This document shows, piece by piece, positions 12,669 through 22,829 of a stretch of 64,000 nt of DNA. The stretch spans positions 23,869,016 to 23,933,015 of the forward strand of contig NC_052475.1 in assembly GCF_009730915.1 (NCBI RefSeq). Reading direction: 5' to 3'. The notes below the pieces were generated by a model. The model was not told where the DNA came from, searched no databases, and saw nothing but the letters and a program-made list of their open reading frames with translations. Source of the stretch: Dioscorea cayenensis subsp. rotundata (Eukaryota; Streptophyta; Magnoliopsida; Dioscoreales; Dioscoreaceae). The position numbers were made by a program, and so were the translations under genes. Each line of letters starts with the position of its first letter. Position 1 is the first letter of the stretch.

Positions 12669-12689
12669 ATTTGGTGCTTTCATTGACTC

Positions 12690-15563
12690 ATGACGGACGG
12701 GATGATGACGCGAGCACGAGCTGTCGACGAGCAGTTGACGTCCATGGCAGATCAGCTTGCTCGTCATGATGCGGTTTTCTCCAAGATCGATGCCCTCTGC
12801 ACAACAGTTCAACAACACTCGGAGTCGTTCGATCTTTTACGAAAGAATCACTCTGAATCCTTTGATATTCTCCGTAGCTCACTAGCCGCTCAACAATCAG
12901 TCATGGCCGAAATGATGGTGAAGCTTCAGCATCTTGACAAAACGCCATCTATGTCTCCTTCGCCGTTCTCCTCTGGCCAACCCCCATTATTACCCCGACC
13001 TCCATCACATACAGCCAGCCCACTCCACTCGTCATCCCCGCTAATACCTCCATCACTCCACTCAAACAACTCTGGATCTACGATCCGTCCACCCAAAATT
13101 GAGATACAGTTTTTCTCTGGTGAAGATGTTCCAGGTTGGTTATTCCAAATTAACCACTATTTTCATTTTCATCAGATCCCAGCTGATCAGCGTTTGGCCA
13201 TGGCTGCATTCTATATGACTGGATCGGCGAGACAATGGTTCCAATGGCTTCTCTCTACGGATCAGCTTACCACTTGGGACGATTTCGTCCGGAAGCTTGA
13301 GCTACGCTTCGGACCGTCATCGTTCTTTAATCATGAGGCCTCTTTATTTAAGCTCAAACAGACATCCACAGTCTCAGCATTTCTCCAGGATTTTGAATGT
13401 CTGTCCAATCGGGTGACCGATTTGAGCCAGCGGAGCCTTCTGAATTGCTTCTTGTCCGGTCTCAGGGAGGACATACAACGGGAGCTATACATCCTGAAAC
13501 CCAGCGATATTCATGACGCGGTGGGTATGGCGAAGCTTATAGAAGACAAATTCACTGCTGCAAAATTGAGTATCCCTCGACCGTCCTTTCATCGGCCGGC
13601 AACAATACCGTCAGCACCGGCGGTGCACCGCTCTGCTTCTTTACCAATTAAGAGACTCACTCCGACAGAGATGGCAGCCCGGAGGGAGAAGGGCCTTTGT
13701 TTTAATTGTGATTCTAAATTCACACCAGGACACAAGTGTAATCCTGCGTTATTTCTTTGCTTGATGGTCGAGCAAGATGATCCGGTGTCTCCAGCGGAGG
13801 AACCGCCTCCTGATCCCATGACTATGCCCGAATCAAGATCCCCGGAGGTGGGGTGGGAGATGGACACTCCTTGCATTTCTTTTCATGCGTTGGTGGGTCG
13901 AGTGGTGCCATCCACGCTGAAATTATCAGGTTCTATCAATGGTAAAGAGGTAATAGTCCTCGTCGATGGAGGATCGACGAACAATTTTATCCAATCACGG
14001 CTAGCAACTCACCTTAATCTCGCCGTCCAACCATCGGCGCATATGCGGGTGACTGTGGGTAATGGGGATGCTCTGTCTTGTGGTGGCGAATGTTCGGCCG
14101 TGAAACTCAAGCTCGGAGACGCAATCTTCGCCGTTGATCTGATCTTATTACCAATCTACGGTGCGGATCTCGTCTTGGGTGTGCAATGGATGCGAAACTT
14201 GGGCCCGATTCTATTTGATTATGAGCACCTATGGATGGAGTTCATGTATCAAGGTGCACGCATCCGATTAAATGGGGTGAATCCGGTTCGGTGTGACATG
14301 GCTCGATCAGCTTCCTTAGTTAAATCAAAGGATGACACGGCCCAATACTATCACTTACGGGTGGAACCCGTTAACTTGGATCCATCTCCAAAGTTGGGAC
14401 CCGATATACCTATCTTCTTCCTCAGTAGAATCAAGGTCATCCTCTGCAACTACAATGATGTTTTCCAGACACCAAAAGGGTTGCCACCGTCCCGACCCCA
14501 GGATCACCGAATTCCGTTGCTACCAGGAACAGTCCCCGTTAACGTCCGACCATATCGGTATTCGCATTTTCAGAAGACAGAGATGGAGAGACTGGTAGGC
14601 GACATGCTATCGGAGGGGGTGATACGGCCGAGTACCAGTCCGTTCTCATCCCCGGTCCTACTGGTCAAGAAGAAGGACGGCACCTGGAGATTTTGTGTGG
14701 ACTATCGCGCCCTCAACGCCGTCACCGTTAAAGACCGGTTCCCCATTCCGACGGTGGAGGAGCTCTTAGATGAGATTTCAGGCGCCAAGGTCTTCTCGAA
14801 GCTAGACCTTCGGGCTGGTTATCACCAGGTCCGCATTTACCCCGAGGATGTCGAGAAGACGGCGTTCAGGACGCATGACGGACACTACGAGTTCTTAGTG
14901 ATGCCATTTGGCCTGTCAAACGCTCCATCAACCTTCCAATCTTTGATGAATTCAACCTTCCGGCAGGTATTGCGAAAATATGTCCTTATATTTTTCGATG
15001 ATATTCTAATCTACAGCTCCGACTGGGAATCCCATTTGCTCCATCTCCAAGATGTTCTCACTCGTCTCCGATTTCACAAGTTATTCGCAAAGATATCCAA
15101 GTGCGAATTCGGGTGTACTTCACTCGGTTATTTGGGGCATATCATCTCCAACAACGGAGTGGCCGTTGACCCTGACAAGATCCAAGCTATCAAGGATTGG
15201 CCAATTCCACACTCCGTGAAGACATTGAGAAGCTTTCTGGGATTGTGTGGGTATTACCGGCGCTTCGTGCCACGCTATTCGGTCCTTGCTGCTCCTTTAA
15301 CAGCACTGCTAAGGAAGGATGCCTTTGTTTGGACGTCTGATGCCACTAAAGCTTTTCAGAAGTTACAGATGGCCTTTCTGCACACCCCGTACTCAATTGC
15401 GGATTTTTTTCCAAGCCGTTCATCGTCCAAAGCAGGCGCGTCCGAGTACGAGCATCGGAGGCGGTGTTACTGCAGGATGGTCACCCACTATCATATTTCA
15501 GTCGACAACTTACTCCCAGACAGCAGGCATCATCCACTTATGGCCGCGAACTGTTCGCGATAA
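12690..15563 (+). pseudogene. gag-pol ORF: Gag, zinc knuckle, protease, reverse transcriptase
   Basis: The longest frame (957 codons) begins 21 bp after the 5' LTR. The N-terminal third matches a retrotransposon Gag domain (WLFQINHYF, GSARQWFQW, residues about 150-270). A zinc knuckle CFNCDSKFTPGHKC lies near residue 340. The protease active site reads VDGGSTNNFI near residue 430, and the reverse transcriptase carries FFDDILIYSS near residue 770 with VKKKDGTWRFCVDYR before it. The last 50 or so residues (after about 15390) leave the family pattern because of frameshifts at the start of RNase H. Continuation of RNase H is visible in another frame at about 15440-15600 (HPLSYFSRQL motif). Homology is secure, but function is lost. 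Confidence 0.9.
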
Positions 15564-15635
15564 CAGAGGCAGTTAGAAAGTGGCGCCAATATCTCTTGGG
15601 AAGGCGTTTTTACTATTCAAACCGATCACCGAGTC

Positions 15636-16610
15636 TTGGGCATTGATGCATCAAACCATCCGAGGCAGGAACAACGAGGTGGCTTGCTGAGCTCGTGGGG
15701 GTTCGACTTTGACATTGAATATAAACCAGGGGTGCTCAATGGCCCGGCAGATGCGTTATCAAGGCTCGAGCGGGTCACTTGTCACGCTCTGTTCGCAGAG
15801 TCACGACCACAGCCGGTCCTTTGGGATGCTATACGTATGGACTATAAATCCCATCCGGCAACATTGCAACAGATTGATGATGTCATCAAGGATCCTGGAA
15901 ACCATCATAATTATTCTGTTCGCAATGGAATTCTGCTTTTCAAGAACAGAGTATGGATTCCAGTGACCTCCGCTTTGCAACCGCTGTTATTGGCGGAATT
16001 CCACTTGACTCCGACGGGGGGCCATGCAGGGGTGCAGCGAACACTGTCCAGGTTAGCAGCAGTCTTTTATTGGCCAGAGCTTCGACAATCGGTACAGGAA
16101 TATGTTTCCAAATGCGCTGTTTGTCAGGCAACAAAACCATTCAATCGGGCACCGCAGGGGTTGTTGCAGCCGTTACCGATTCCTGGAAAAATTTGGCACT
16201 CTGTATCGATGGACTTTATAACCGGATTACCACCGTCTGGTGGGAAGGTAGCCATCTTCGTGGTCGTCGACCGATTGTCCAAGCATGCCCATTTCTCAGC
16301 TCTGGGACCCAATTTTACAGCACCTCAAGTTGCGGAGATCATGGTACGGGATGTGATTAAAATCCATGGAGTACCGGCTCAGATAGTGTCTGATCGTGAT
16401 CCATTGTTTATGTCTCGGATTACGGTGGGGAGCTGTTTTCGTTTCATGAGGGGCACAATGTTGGCGACGAGCAGTGCTTATCACCCGCAAACAGACGGCC
16501 AAACTGAGGTGCTAAACCGGTATCTAGAGGACTATCTTCGGTGCTTCGCCGGGGACAATCCACGACAGTGGTCACGAGTACTCAGTGGGCGAATGGCACT
16601 ACGATACTGA
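15636..16610 (+). pseudogene. pol remnant: end of RNase H and integrase
   Basis: The frame opens near the end of RNase H (FDFDIEYKPGVLNGPADALSR, shown here as FDFDIEYKPG and ADALSR), continues with the integrase zinc-binding region (GGHAGVQRTL with KCAVCQATK, an H-H-C-C arrangement) and then the catalytic core (SMDFITGLP, VDRLSKHAHF, AYHPQTDGQTEVLN). This core contains the D, D and E positions typical of integrases. The frame breaks near 16600 and resumes at 16541-17188 in another phase. It is the direct continuation of the 12690-15563 frame in the same element. Confidence 0.88.
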
Positions 16611-17246
16611 CTCGGCACTCCACAATTAAGATGTCTCCATTCGAAGCCGTTTTCGGTAGATCACCACCATCCTTAGCTGATTACTTGCTGGGCTCGTCAA
16701 CAGTGGCGTCGGTGGATGGGATTCTCTCTGATCGTGCAACTCTCATGGCTTCATTGCAAAAGAATCTACAACGAGCTCAGCAAAGGATGAGGAATCAAGT
16801 GAATGCTGGCCGCATAGATGTCCAATTTAATTTGGGTGATTGGGTCTTACTGAAATTACAACCATACCGGCAATTGTCCTTGGTGCGTCGGACCTCCCAG
16901 AAACTTGCCCGCAGGTTCTTTGGTCCATTCCAGATAATTGAACAAGTTGGCGCGGTTGCATACCGTTTGAAATTTCCAGATTCGGCCAAGCTTCATAATG
17001 TATTTCATGTCTCAAAATTGAAGCGGTTTGTTGGTGACCCGGCTGTTGATATTAATCCGTTGCCTGCGGAATTCTTTAATCAACATCCACTACTACAACC
17101 AAAAAGCCATTACGAAGTTCGGGGGATATTATCAAGAAAGGGAGGACTTTCCCGAAGTCTTTGGTTCGATGGGATCATCGATCGGTGAGGACGCAGCGTG
17201 GGAGGATGCTATGGCATTCAAGAAGACATTTCGAATTCATCCTTGA
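16541..17246 (+). pseudogene. pol remnant: integrase C-terminus and chromodomain-like tail
   Basis: From about 16600 the frame gives the end of the integrase core (TIKMSPFEAVFGR) and a GPFQIIEQVGAVAYRL / LHNVFHVSKLKRF module common to plant Ty3/Gypsy integrases. After about 17100 the continuation moves into the frame that ends with DAAWEDAMAFKK at 17246, resembling the end of a chromodomain (aromatic WE motif). This supports chromovirus affinity. The frame change again indicates decay. Confidence 0.8.
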
Positions 17247-17276
17247 GGACAAGGATAAAAATTCAGGAGAAGCAAT

Positions 17277-17704
17277 TGTTGCACAAGAATCGGTGCCCGA
17301 AAAGGTTTGAGATAGGATTGTGGAGGAGCACTTGGCCCAGGACTCAAAGCAAACCACCTTCCAGTTTCAAGACTATATAGTTTAATATGAATTCTTTGGT
17401 TAATTGGTTGTTTGAATATGCTTATGAATGTAATTAGGAGAAGGGTATTTGAGAAGGTTCGGGTATAGTGCTAGCTGTCACGGCACAACTAATGTTTGAT
17501 GAAATGCCGGAGTGGCAAGGTTGTTAGGATTTGTATTGATTCTCTATAAATAGAAGCGTTGATGAATAGAGAGGCATCTTTTGGCTCGAAAAATTCTCTC
17601 TTCTCCTCCACTTCCTCTCATCCCGATCTCCTTCCTCCTTCCTTCTCTTCTTCCAAGCCTTTCTACTCCCTGAAATCCAGACCACATCTCTATAACCAGC
17701 AACA
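17277..17704 (+). repeat. 3' LTR of the Ty3/Gypsy element
   Basis: A 428-bp partner of the 12245-12668 LTR with the same TGTTGC...GCAACA ends. On its right side, 16 unexplained bases (17705-17720) separate it from the second copy of the target sequence (17721-17736). Confidence 0.93.
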
Positions 17705-17803
17705 ATAAAATGAAAATTTTATGACGGCCATGTCCACCTCCGGGTACCAGGGCTCATACATCCGGCATTCGAGGTTGGGAGAGTTATGGTTCCTCGTCGC
17801 CAT

Positions 17804-18620
17804 TGATGGAGTGGATGGAGCTCTGAGAGCTAGGGTTTTGGACGGGGGATTTCGGGCGCATCACTTGATGAGGGAGGGAAGAGGAAGTGGTAAAATGAAA
17901 ATTGATTATGTATACAAAAATACATAATTTATACATATACCCCTGTGAAATATTATAATTCAGACTATTAAGGGAATGTTGGTTAAATGACAATAAAATA
18001 GTTTGGAGCTCACATTACATTGTGTGTGTCAAGACTCAAGAGAGCTTGTTTATATATAATTAATTAATTAATTTTAATTAAAACATATATATTTATATAT
18101 ATACACAATAAATCTTTCTATTTTTTTAATGGTAATCAATCTCACATCTAGCAAAATAAATAAATAAATAAATAAATAACATTTGCAAGGTTCATAACTG
18201 TAAGCCTGGTTAGCCACATAACATTACCGGTTCATAAGCTACAACAATGCAATGTTATTATTATTATTATTATTATTATTATACAAAATTTACATAAAAT
18301 TTTACAATAAATATTATTTTTGGGTATGATGTAACATCGTTTATAAAGTCTTATATTAACCCAAGAGAAATTGGATTCTTCATCTTTTTATTTTAATCAA
18401 CTTTATTCACTTTTTTTAAAAATAAATAATAAAAAATAACATTTGCAAGGTGGGTTTGATGAAGAGGATAAAAGTACATGATTAGAGTTTTTTTTTTAAA
18501 TTTTTATTGGAAAGAAAACTTTTATATGATATGATAAAAAAATTACTTAATTAATACTAATAAAATTAAAATTTTTAAAAGTTAACATTTTTTGCTAAAT
18601 AATAAATAAATAATGAATAT
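17804..18620. other. Former promoter side of eIF2 alpha, then AT-rich DNA
   Basis: The first ~90 bp (to about 17890) are GC-richer and would be the 5' UTR of the - strand pseudogene. Beyond that the sequence is AT-rich with a TAAA microsatellite near 18155-18178 and a TTA microsatellite near 18256-18282. No gene recognised. Confidence 0.5.
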
Positions 18621-18627
18621 TAATAAA

Positions 18628-19028
18628 AGTTTAAATTTTAATTAGTAAGTATACATTTGAAAATAAATTCAAAAATAATAAAATAATTATTATACCAAGC
18701 TATTTATTAACACACTCCTTCGTGAAAGTGGAAATAATATGATCAAAAGAAGATAAGAAATGATGAAAAATTTTAGTATTAATACTTAAATATTTATATT
18801 TAATTAGTACGTATACATTTAAAAATAAATTCAAAAAGTATACATTTAATTAGTAAATTCAAAAATAAAAATTTTAATTTTAATTAGTAAGTATACATTT
18901 AAAAATAAATTCAAAAATAAGAAAATAATTATTATACCAAGCTATTTATTAACACACTCTTTCGTGAAAGTGGAAAGAATATAATCAAAAGAAGATAAGA
19001 AATGATGAAAATTTTGGTATTAATACTT
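18628..19028. repeat. Direct duplication of about 160 bp, 242-bp period
   Basis: A segment at about 18630-18800 (with ACCAAGCTATTTATTAAC at 18694) is repeated at about 18872-19028 (same motif at 18936), with few differences. The second copy is cut by the Mutator-like element at its TTAATACTT motif, and its continuation is found after the element (21528 onward). The duplication is therefore older than the transposon insertion. Confidence 0.85.
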
Positions 19029-21527
19029 GAGTAATGCTATATGCAACGAAGAGGTTCGAATTTTCCTCACATCTCTCGTGGGCTGCCATCTCACTATCTC
19101 ATTTTTCTCTCATATTCATCCTAATAAGTCAAAATAGATAAAAGAAACTTATACCCTAATTCATCTTCTCACTCTCACAACCAGCGGGCATTGTCATGCT
19201 CGCAACCATCCTACTCCACCAAACCCGGCGCACGTCACATGTCACTTGTCTCCCAGCGCTCGTAGCAATCATTGTGGACTAAGAGATGAGGTTTCATTGA
19301 GGCATTCCATCGAATAGTTCCATGCATGGCAGAGATGTGGGCCCCACACATTTTTTTTATTATTATTTTATTAATTGTGCATGCATGGCAGTTACAGATT
19401 TTTTTATCTTTTATTTAGGTTTCAAAACCCTAGCCGCCACCTCTTTGTTTCTCATTATAGATCTTTGTTTGGATTAAGAAGAGGGAGAGATCTAGTTTTT
19501 TTTTCCCCTTTTCTCCTCTTTTTCTTTTGATTTGGTGTGTGGTGCCGGCGGCAAAGACAAGGATAGGTCTCTCCGTCAAGGGTTTTGTCTCTTACGTTGT
19601 GAGGTTCCATCGAAGAAATATCGTAGAATTTTGGGGGGTTTTTGAGCAATCGACAAGTAAGTACACCACATATAAATATGTACATATATGTATATGCAAA
19701 TTTTTGATTCCCAATAATCATCTACGTAATTATTTAATTAACTTGGGTTTTACTTTGTTAAAAATTATTCCAAGGCTATTTTTGTTACTATGTTTAATCA
19801 TCATTTAGTAATATTATTTATTTATTTTTATTTGTTTTATGATATTTTTGTTTAATTAGAGATTTTTATGTTAACTTACACCAATAGTTGTTAATATAAT
19901 CATTCTATGGATTCATGATATTTTTTTAAGTTGCTTTTATTTATTTAATTTATGATTTTTTTTGGATTGGTTTTGGGTTCTTTGGAAAAAGTGTTTATCT
20001 ATATAATGTTTTCCTGATTAACCATATTTGTTATAATGGTGTTTCCAAATTTAAATAAATTTTTATATTGTGTGGAATATCGTGTGAATTGATAAATGAT
20101 TATTTGATATAATTGGATTAATTTTGTTAGAAAACGGGATCACTAAATTTTCATATTATTGCGTTGACAATCATTTTGGACCCGACATATTTTTGTTATA
20201 GAAACTTGTAGTCCCCAAACTAACTTTGCAATAACCTGGGGTTAAACATTGACCGTGTCGACACGTACTTCTGATATAAAAACTATAGTTTTGCACCGTT
20301 CCGTCGGTGAAGAATAACGGCTTTTGATATTCTGGCTCTGGTCACAGAGGGTAAACTTATGAGTTCTGAAATCTGACTCGGGTCACTGAGTTTAAATAAA
20401 TGAGTTCTGATATTTTGTTTTGGCATTAGTTGTTTGGGGGACTTATATGCTCATTATTTTGATAAATTAAATCTGTTTTGAACAATTTCTGATTTATGGG
20501 TTCATTTTGATATTTATTTCATTATATTACATTTTGTATGTTTTTAAAGATTATTGGACATTTTGTGATCATGATATTTTTAGTGGTTACTTACTGGGCT
20601 CCCAAGCTCATAATCCTGTTGTTAATTTTTTTTTCAGGTTTTGAAGCCTTGTATGCCTACTTGGTTTCGGCCTTGTAGGTGTGCGGCCGTTTGTCAGTGC
20701 ACTACTGGGCCTAGCGAGCCGGGTTCGAGGTGTGACAAGAGATGACCAGATTTTAAGAACCCTGAGAGAAGAACGTTTGCTAAGAAAACATTTGATTGGA
20801 AGCCAGAGGTGATGGACAGGGCATGGATTGTTTGGAGATGCCGGTGGTGAACTTTGCCAGCAATACATGAACTTTGCTTCATTAGATGCCGGTGGTGAAC
20901 TAATGCTAAATGTGATGTTCGTAGAATCAGCTTCATGAACAGCTCCACAAAATTTACTAATTCTAAAATAAATAATTCCTTGTAATATCTTTCAAATAAA
21001 GTAGCAAAACATAGACATCTATGAATCTTACATAAATATATATAAGAAAGGTAAGCTTCCTGAAGAAATAATATGATGCTTGTCTTAAACTCACATAGGT
21101 CATTTACAAGTTGAACTTCAATCTTAGAATCAAAGTGAAAGATAACAAAACTTATGAGTTGTTTCTTTATCTGTAGATATTCCACGAACTACAACACTAA
21201 TCTGTTGATGGGGCGACAGGCTACAGGCGCTGAGTGCCGGGGGCGGGGTTCGATAGCGTGGGATGGTCACGAGAATGACAACGGTGTAGCGACAGGCGGA
21301 GGGATCGGTGGCGTGGCGGGTGATAGGCGAGAGGCATGAGGTTCAGTGGGCGCCGGGCGGCCGGTTGTGAGAGAGAAGATGAATTAGGGCATAAATTTCT
21401 TTATCTAATATGACTTAAAAAAAAAAAAGTTTGACTGGATAGGAGAAAGAAATGAGACAATGAGGTGGCAGCCACATGAGTCATGTAGAAAATTCGTGTA
21501 ACCTCTCCGTTGTATATAGCATTACTC
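19029..21527. mobile_element. Mutator-like element (Pack-MULE) with captured DNA
   Basis: A 2,499-bp element with long inverted ends (about 19029-19184 against 21363-21527). Both ends start GAGTAATGCTATAT when read inward and continue similarly through CTAATTCATCTTCTC. The flanks carry a perfect 9-bp direct repeat TTAATACTT (19020-19028 and 21528-21536), the size expected for Mutator elements. No transposase is visible. Inside are GC-rich diverged extensions of the TIRs, a stretch resembling part of an LTR (about 20140-20740, ending GGTTCGAGGTGTGACA), and a PPR-like gene fragment on the - strand. The structure fits a non-autonomous element that has picked up foreign sequence. Confidence 0.88.
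20737..20850 (-). pseudogene. Captured PPR-protein fragment inside the MULE
   Basis: In one frame of the - strand the product reads HLQTIHALSITSGFQSNV then FLANVLLSGFLKSGHL. This pattern (IHA...TSGF.SNVFLAN.LL....KSG.L) matches pentatricopeptide repeat proteins, which bind organellar RNA. Only about 38 codons are recognisable, and the surrounding frame (20694-21185) loses similarity on both sides. The parent gene is not in the window. Confidence 0.6.
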
Positions 21528-21608
21528 TTAATACTTAAATATTTAGATATATTTATATAACGAAAGAAGCTTATCTTAATAAAAATCCCAAAAAAAAAAC
21601 ACACTATT

Positions 21609-22585
21609 TGTTGGGTCCAGCCCATTTGTTGGGTTGGCCCATGTTTAAAAAAAAAAAAAATGAAGCTATGTTGACTTATGGAGGAGGGCTTAAAGGGAAT
21701 TTCACAAGGGTAAATGCTCTCATCTTTGATGAGAATGATGGGTGTGACTATTCATGGTTTTTAGGAAGAAAAAGAAGAATAATCTAAGGAAGAGAAGGAG
21801 GAGCTAGGGTTCTTGGAGAAGGCAAGATTGGAAGGCTTCATCGCGGATCTCTCCTAATCCTTTTGGTTTGATTCCTCAACTCTCATTCCTAAGGTCCTTT
21901 TTGTGAACCATCCCTAGTGTATGGATGATGTATGAGTGTTAAATCTCTTTTTTTCATGAAATTCATGTTCTTTGCATGCACTCCTCTAGTGAGCTGAGAG
22001 ATCTTGTTGTTATCCCATAAGTCAGACATAGTGGAAAACATGTTTAAGAGGCTCTAGGAGTCCGAGTGGTTTTCCCTCGATTTGTAGGGGTTTCCACGCT
22101 AAAAAAATCGCTTTCTTGTGTTGATATATGTTTGTTCATCTCATTCTAACATGAATGGGGGTTTAATAGTTTTTTTATGAGTTGTTTTGAAGCTTTGAGC
22201 CTTGCAGAACTTTTGGGAGGAGCATTGAAGCCTCGAGGAAGACTTTGAATGCATTTTGCGACTTATGCGTCGTGACACTGGGCACGCACTGGAATCTCCA
22301 GTGAGCTTCACGGGGTGTATGCGGGCGCATGACCCCGTGATGTGAGCAGATGTTTTTCTACGATCTGATGCACGATGAGCGTATTTTGCTACAGATCTGC
22401 AGGCGAGAGAGGCTCACGGGCAAGCTTGCGCCCGCGTAGATTTTCCAGTGAGGTTCACAGGCAAGTTTACGCCCGCATACCGGCCGCATGTAAACAGTAA
22501 CAATGAACAGTCAGTACTACAGTGTATATTCCTACAGTAAATTCCGCAGTTTTTCACTGTTTCAAAACCCGTTTAAACCCCAACA
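21609..22585. mobile_element. Solo LTR (977 bp)
   Basis: Begins TGTTGGGTCC and ends AACCCCAACA, giving TGTTGGG/CCCAACA terminal inverted repeats. It is flanked by a perfect 5-bp target duplication CTATT (21604-21608 and 22586-22590). There is no internal coding region, so recombination between two LTRs is the likely origin. The interior includes GC-rich, internally repetitive sequence at 22240-22500 (repeated CCAGTGAG..TTCAC and GCAAG.TT.CGCCCGC motifs). Family (Copia or Gypsy) not assigned. Confidence 0.88.
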
Positions 22586-22586
22586 C

Positions 22587-22746
22587 TATTATGATGAAAT
22601 GAATGCTAAATTAGAATTGTTTTAACTTATTTAATTTAATAAAACGCTTTGAATTAAAAAAATACAATATTATGATGAATTGAATGCTAAATTAGAATTG
22701 TTTTAACTTATTTAGTTTAATAAAACGTTTTGAATTGAAAAATACG
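22587..22746. repeat. Tandem duplication (two units of about 80 bp)
   Basis: The units at about 22587-22666 and 22668-22746 share long identical runs (for example TGCTAAATTAGAATTGTTTT) with few differences. The second unit abuts the 3' end of the tRNA-Ser gene and supplies its T-run terminator. Confidence 0.9.
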
Positions 22747-22826
22747 TCGACAGCAGGATTCGAACCTGCGCGGGCAGAGCCCAGCAGATTTCGAGTCTGC
22801 CTCCTTAACCACTCGGACATATCGAC
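22745..22826 (-). tRNA. tRNA-Ser (anticodon CGA)
   Basis: Read on the - strand, the 82-nt gene begins GTCGATATGTCCGAGTGG and ends with TGTCGACG, so the acceptor stem pairs with one G-T wobble. The anticodon loop CTCGAAA gives CGA, which reads UCG serine codons. A long variable arm follows (GGGCTCTGCCCGC), as expected for tRNA-Ser, and the T arm has the B-box GGTTCGAATCC. CCA is not encoded, as normal for eukaryotes. A T5 run directly after the 3' end (complement of 22738-22742) should end Pol III transcription, and CAA-containing sequence precedes the 5' end. All arms look intact. Confidence 0.96.
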
Positions 22827-22829
22827 CAG

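Larger units (their letters stand above)
12245..17704 (+). mobile_element. Ty3/Gypsy (chromovirus-like) LTR retrotransposon, decayed
   Basis: A complete element in structure: 5' LTR, gag-pol region, 3' LTR. The internal region starts with TTTGGTGCTTTCATTGA, the expected place for a primer-binding site, although the matching tRNA was not identified. Domain order is gag, zinc knuckle, protease, reverse transcriptase, RNase H, integrase and a chromodomain-like tail, the Ty3/Gypsy order. The reading frame is broken around 15390-15640 and again near 16600 and 17150, so it cannot make an intact polyprotein. It lies opposite in orientation to the eIF2 alpha pseudogene it interrupts. Confidence 0.93.
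9261..17803 (-). pseudogene. eIF2 alpha pseudogene, split by a retrotransposon
   Basis: Translation initiation factor 2 alpha helps deliver initiator tRNA to the ribosome. Pieces of it lie in order on the - strand. At 17803-17721 the product starts MATRNHNSPNLECRMYE and runs into PEVDMAV. At 12244-about 12140 the S1-domain motif VKNIANVGAYVSLLEY is followed by LFANLS. At 12097-12019, behind a polypyrimidine-CAG acceptor and before a GT donor, lies LQPLKIRGDIEV...FDDVLHIK. At about 9760-9640 lies EQGISVLNNATKACTEE...HHKGKLIV. At about 9415-9261 lie KRDDKLLAEH and an acidic tail. Sequence after LFANLS is lost, including the conserved Ser51 region and the helical domain, as is the exon after VLHIK. 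A TGA interrupts the acidic tail before GKLDVENPGG. The 12245-17704 retrotransposon sits in exon 1. The family identity is clear from several separate motifs. A functional gene is very unlikely. Confidence 0.88.

Noticed and set aside
14332-14598. Small frames nested in gag-pol (also 13589-13876, 15953-16360 and others)
   Set aside because: Shadow frames of the retrotransposon coding region with no motifs of their own.
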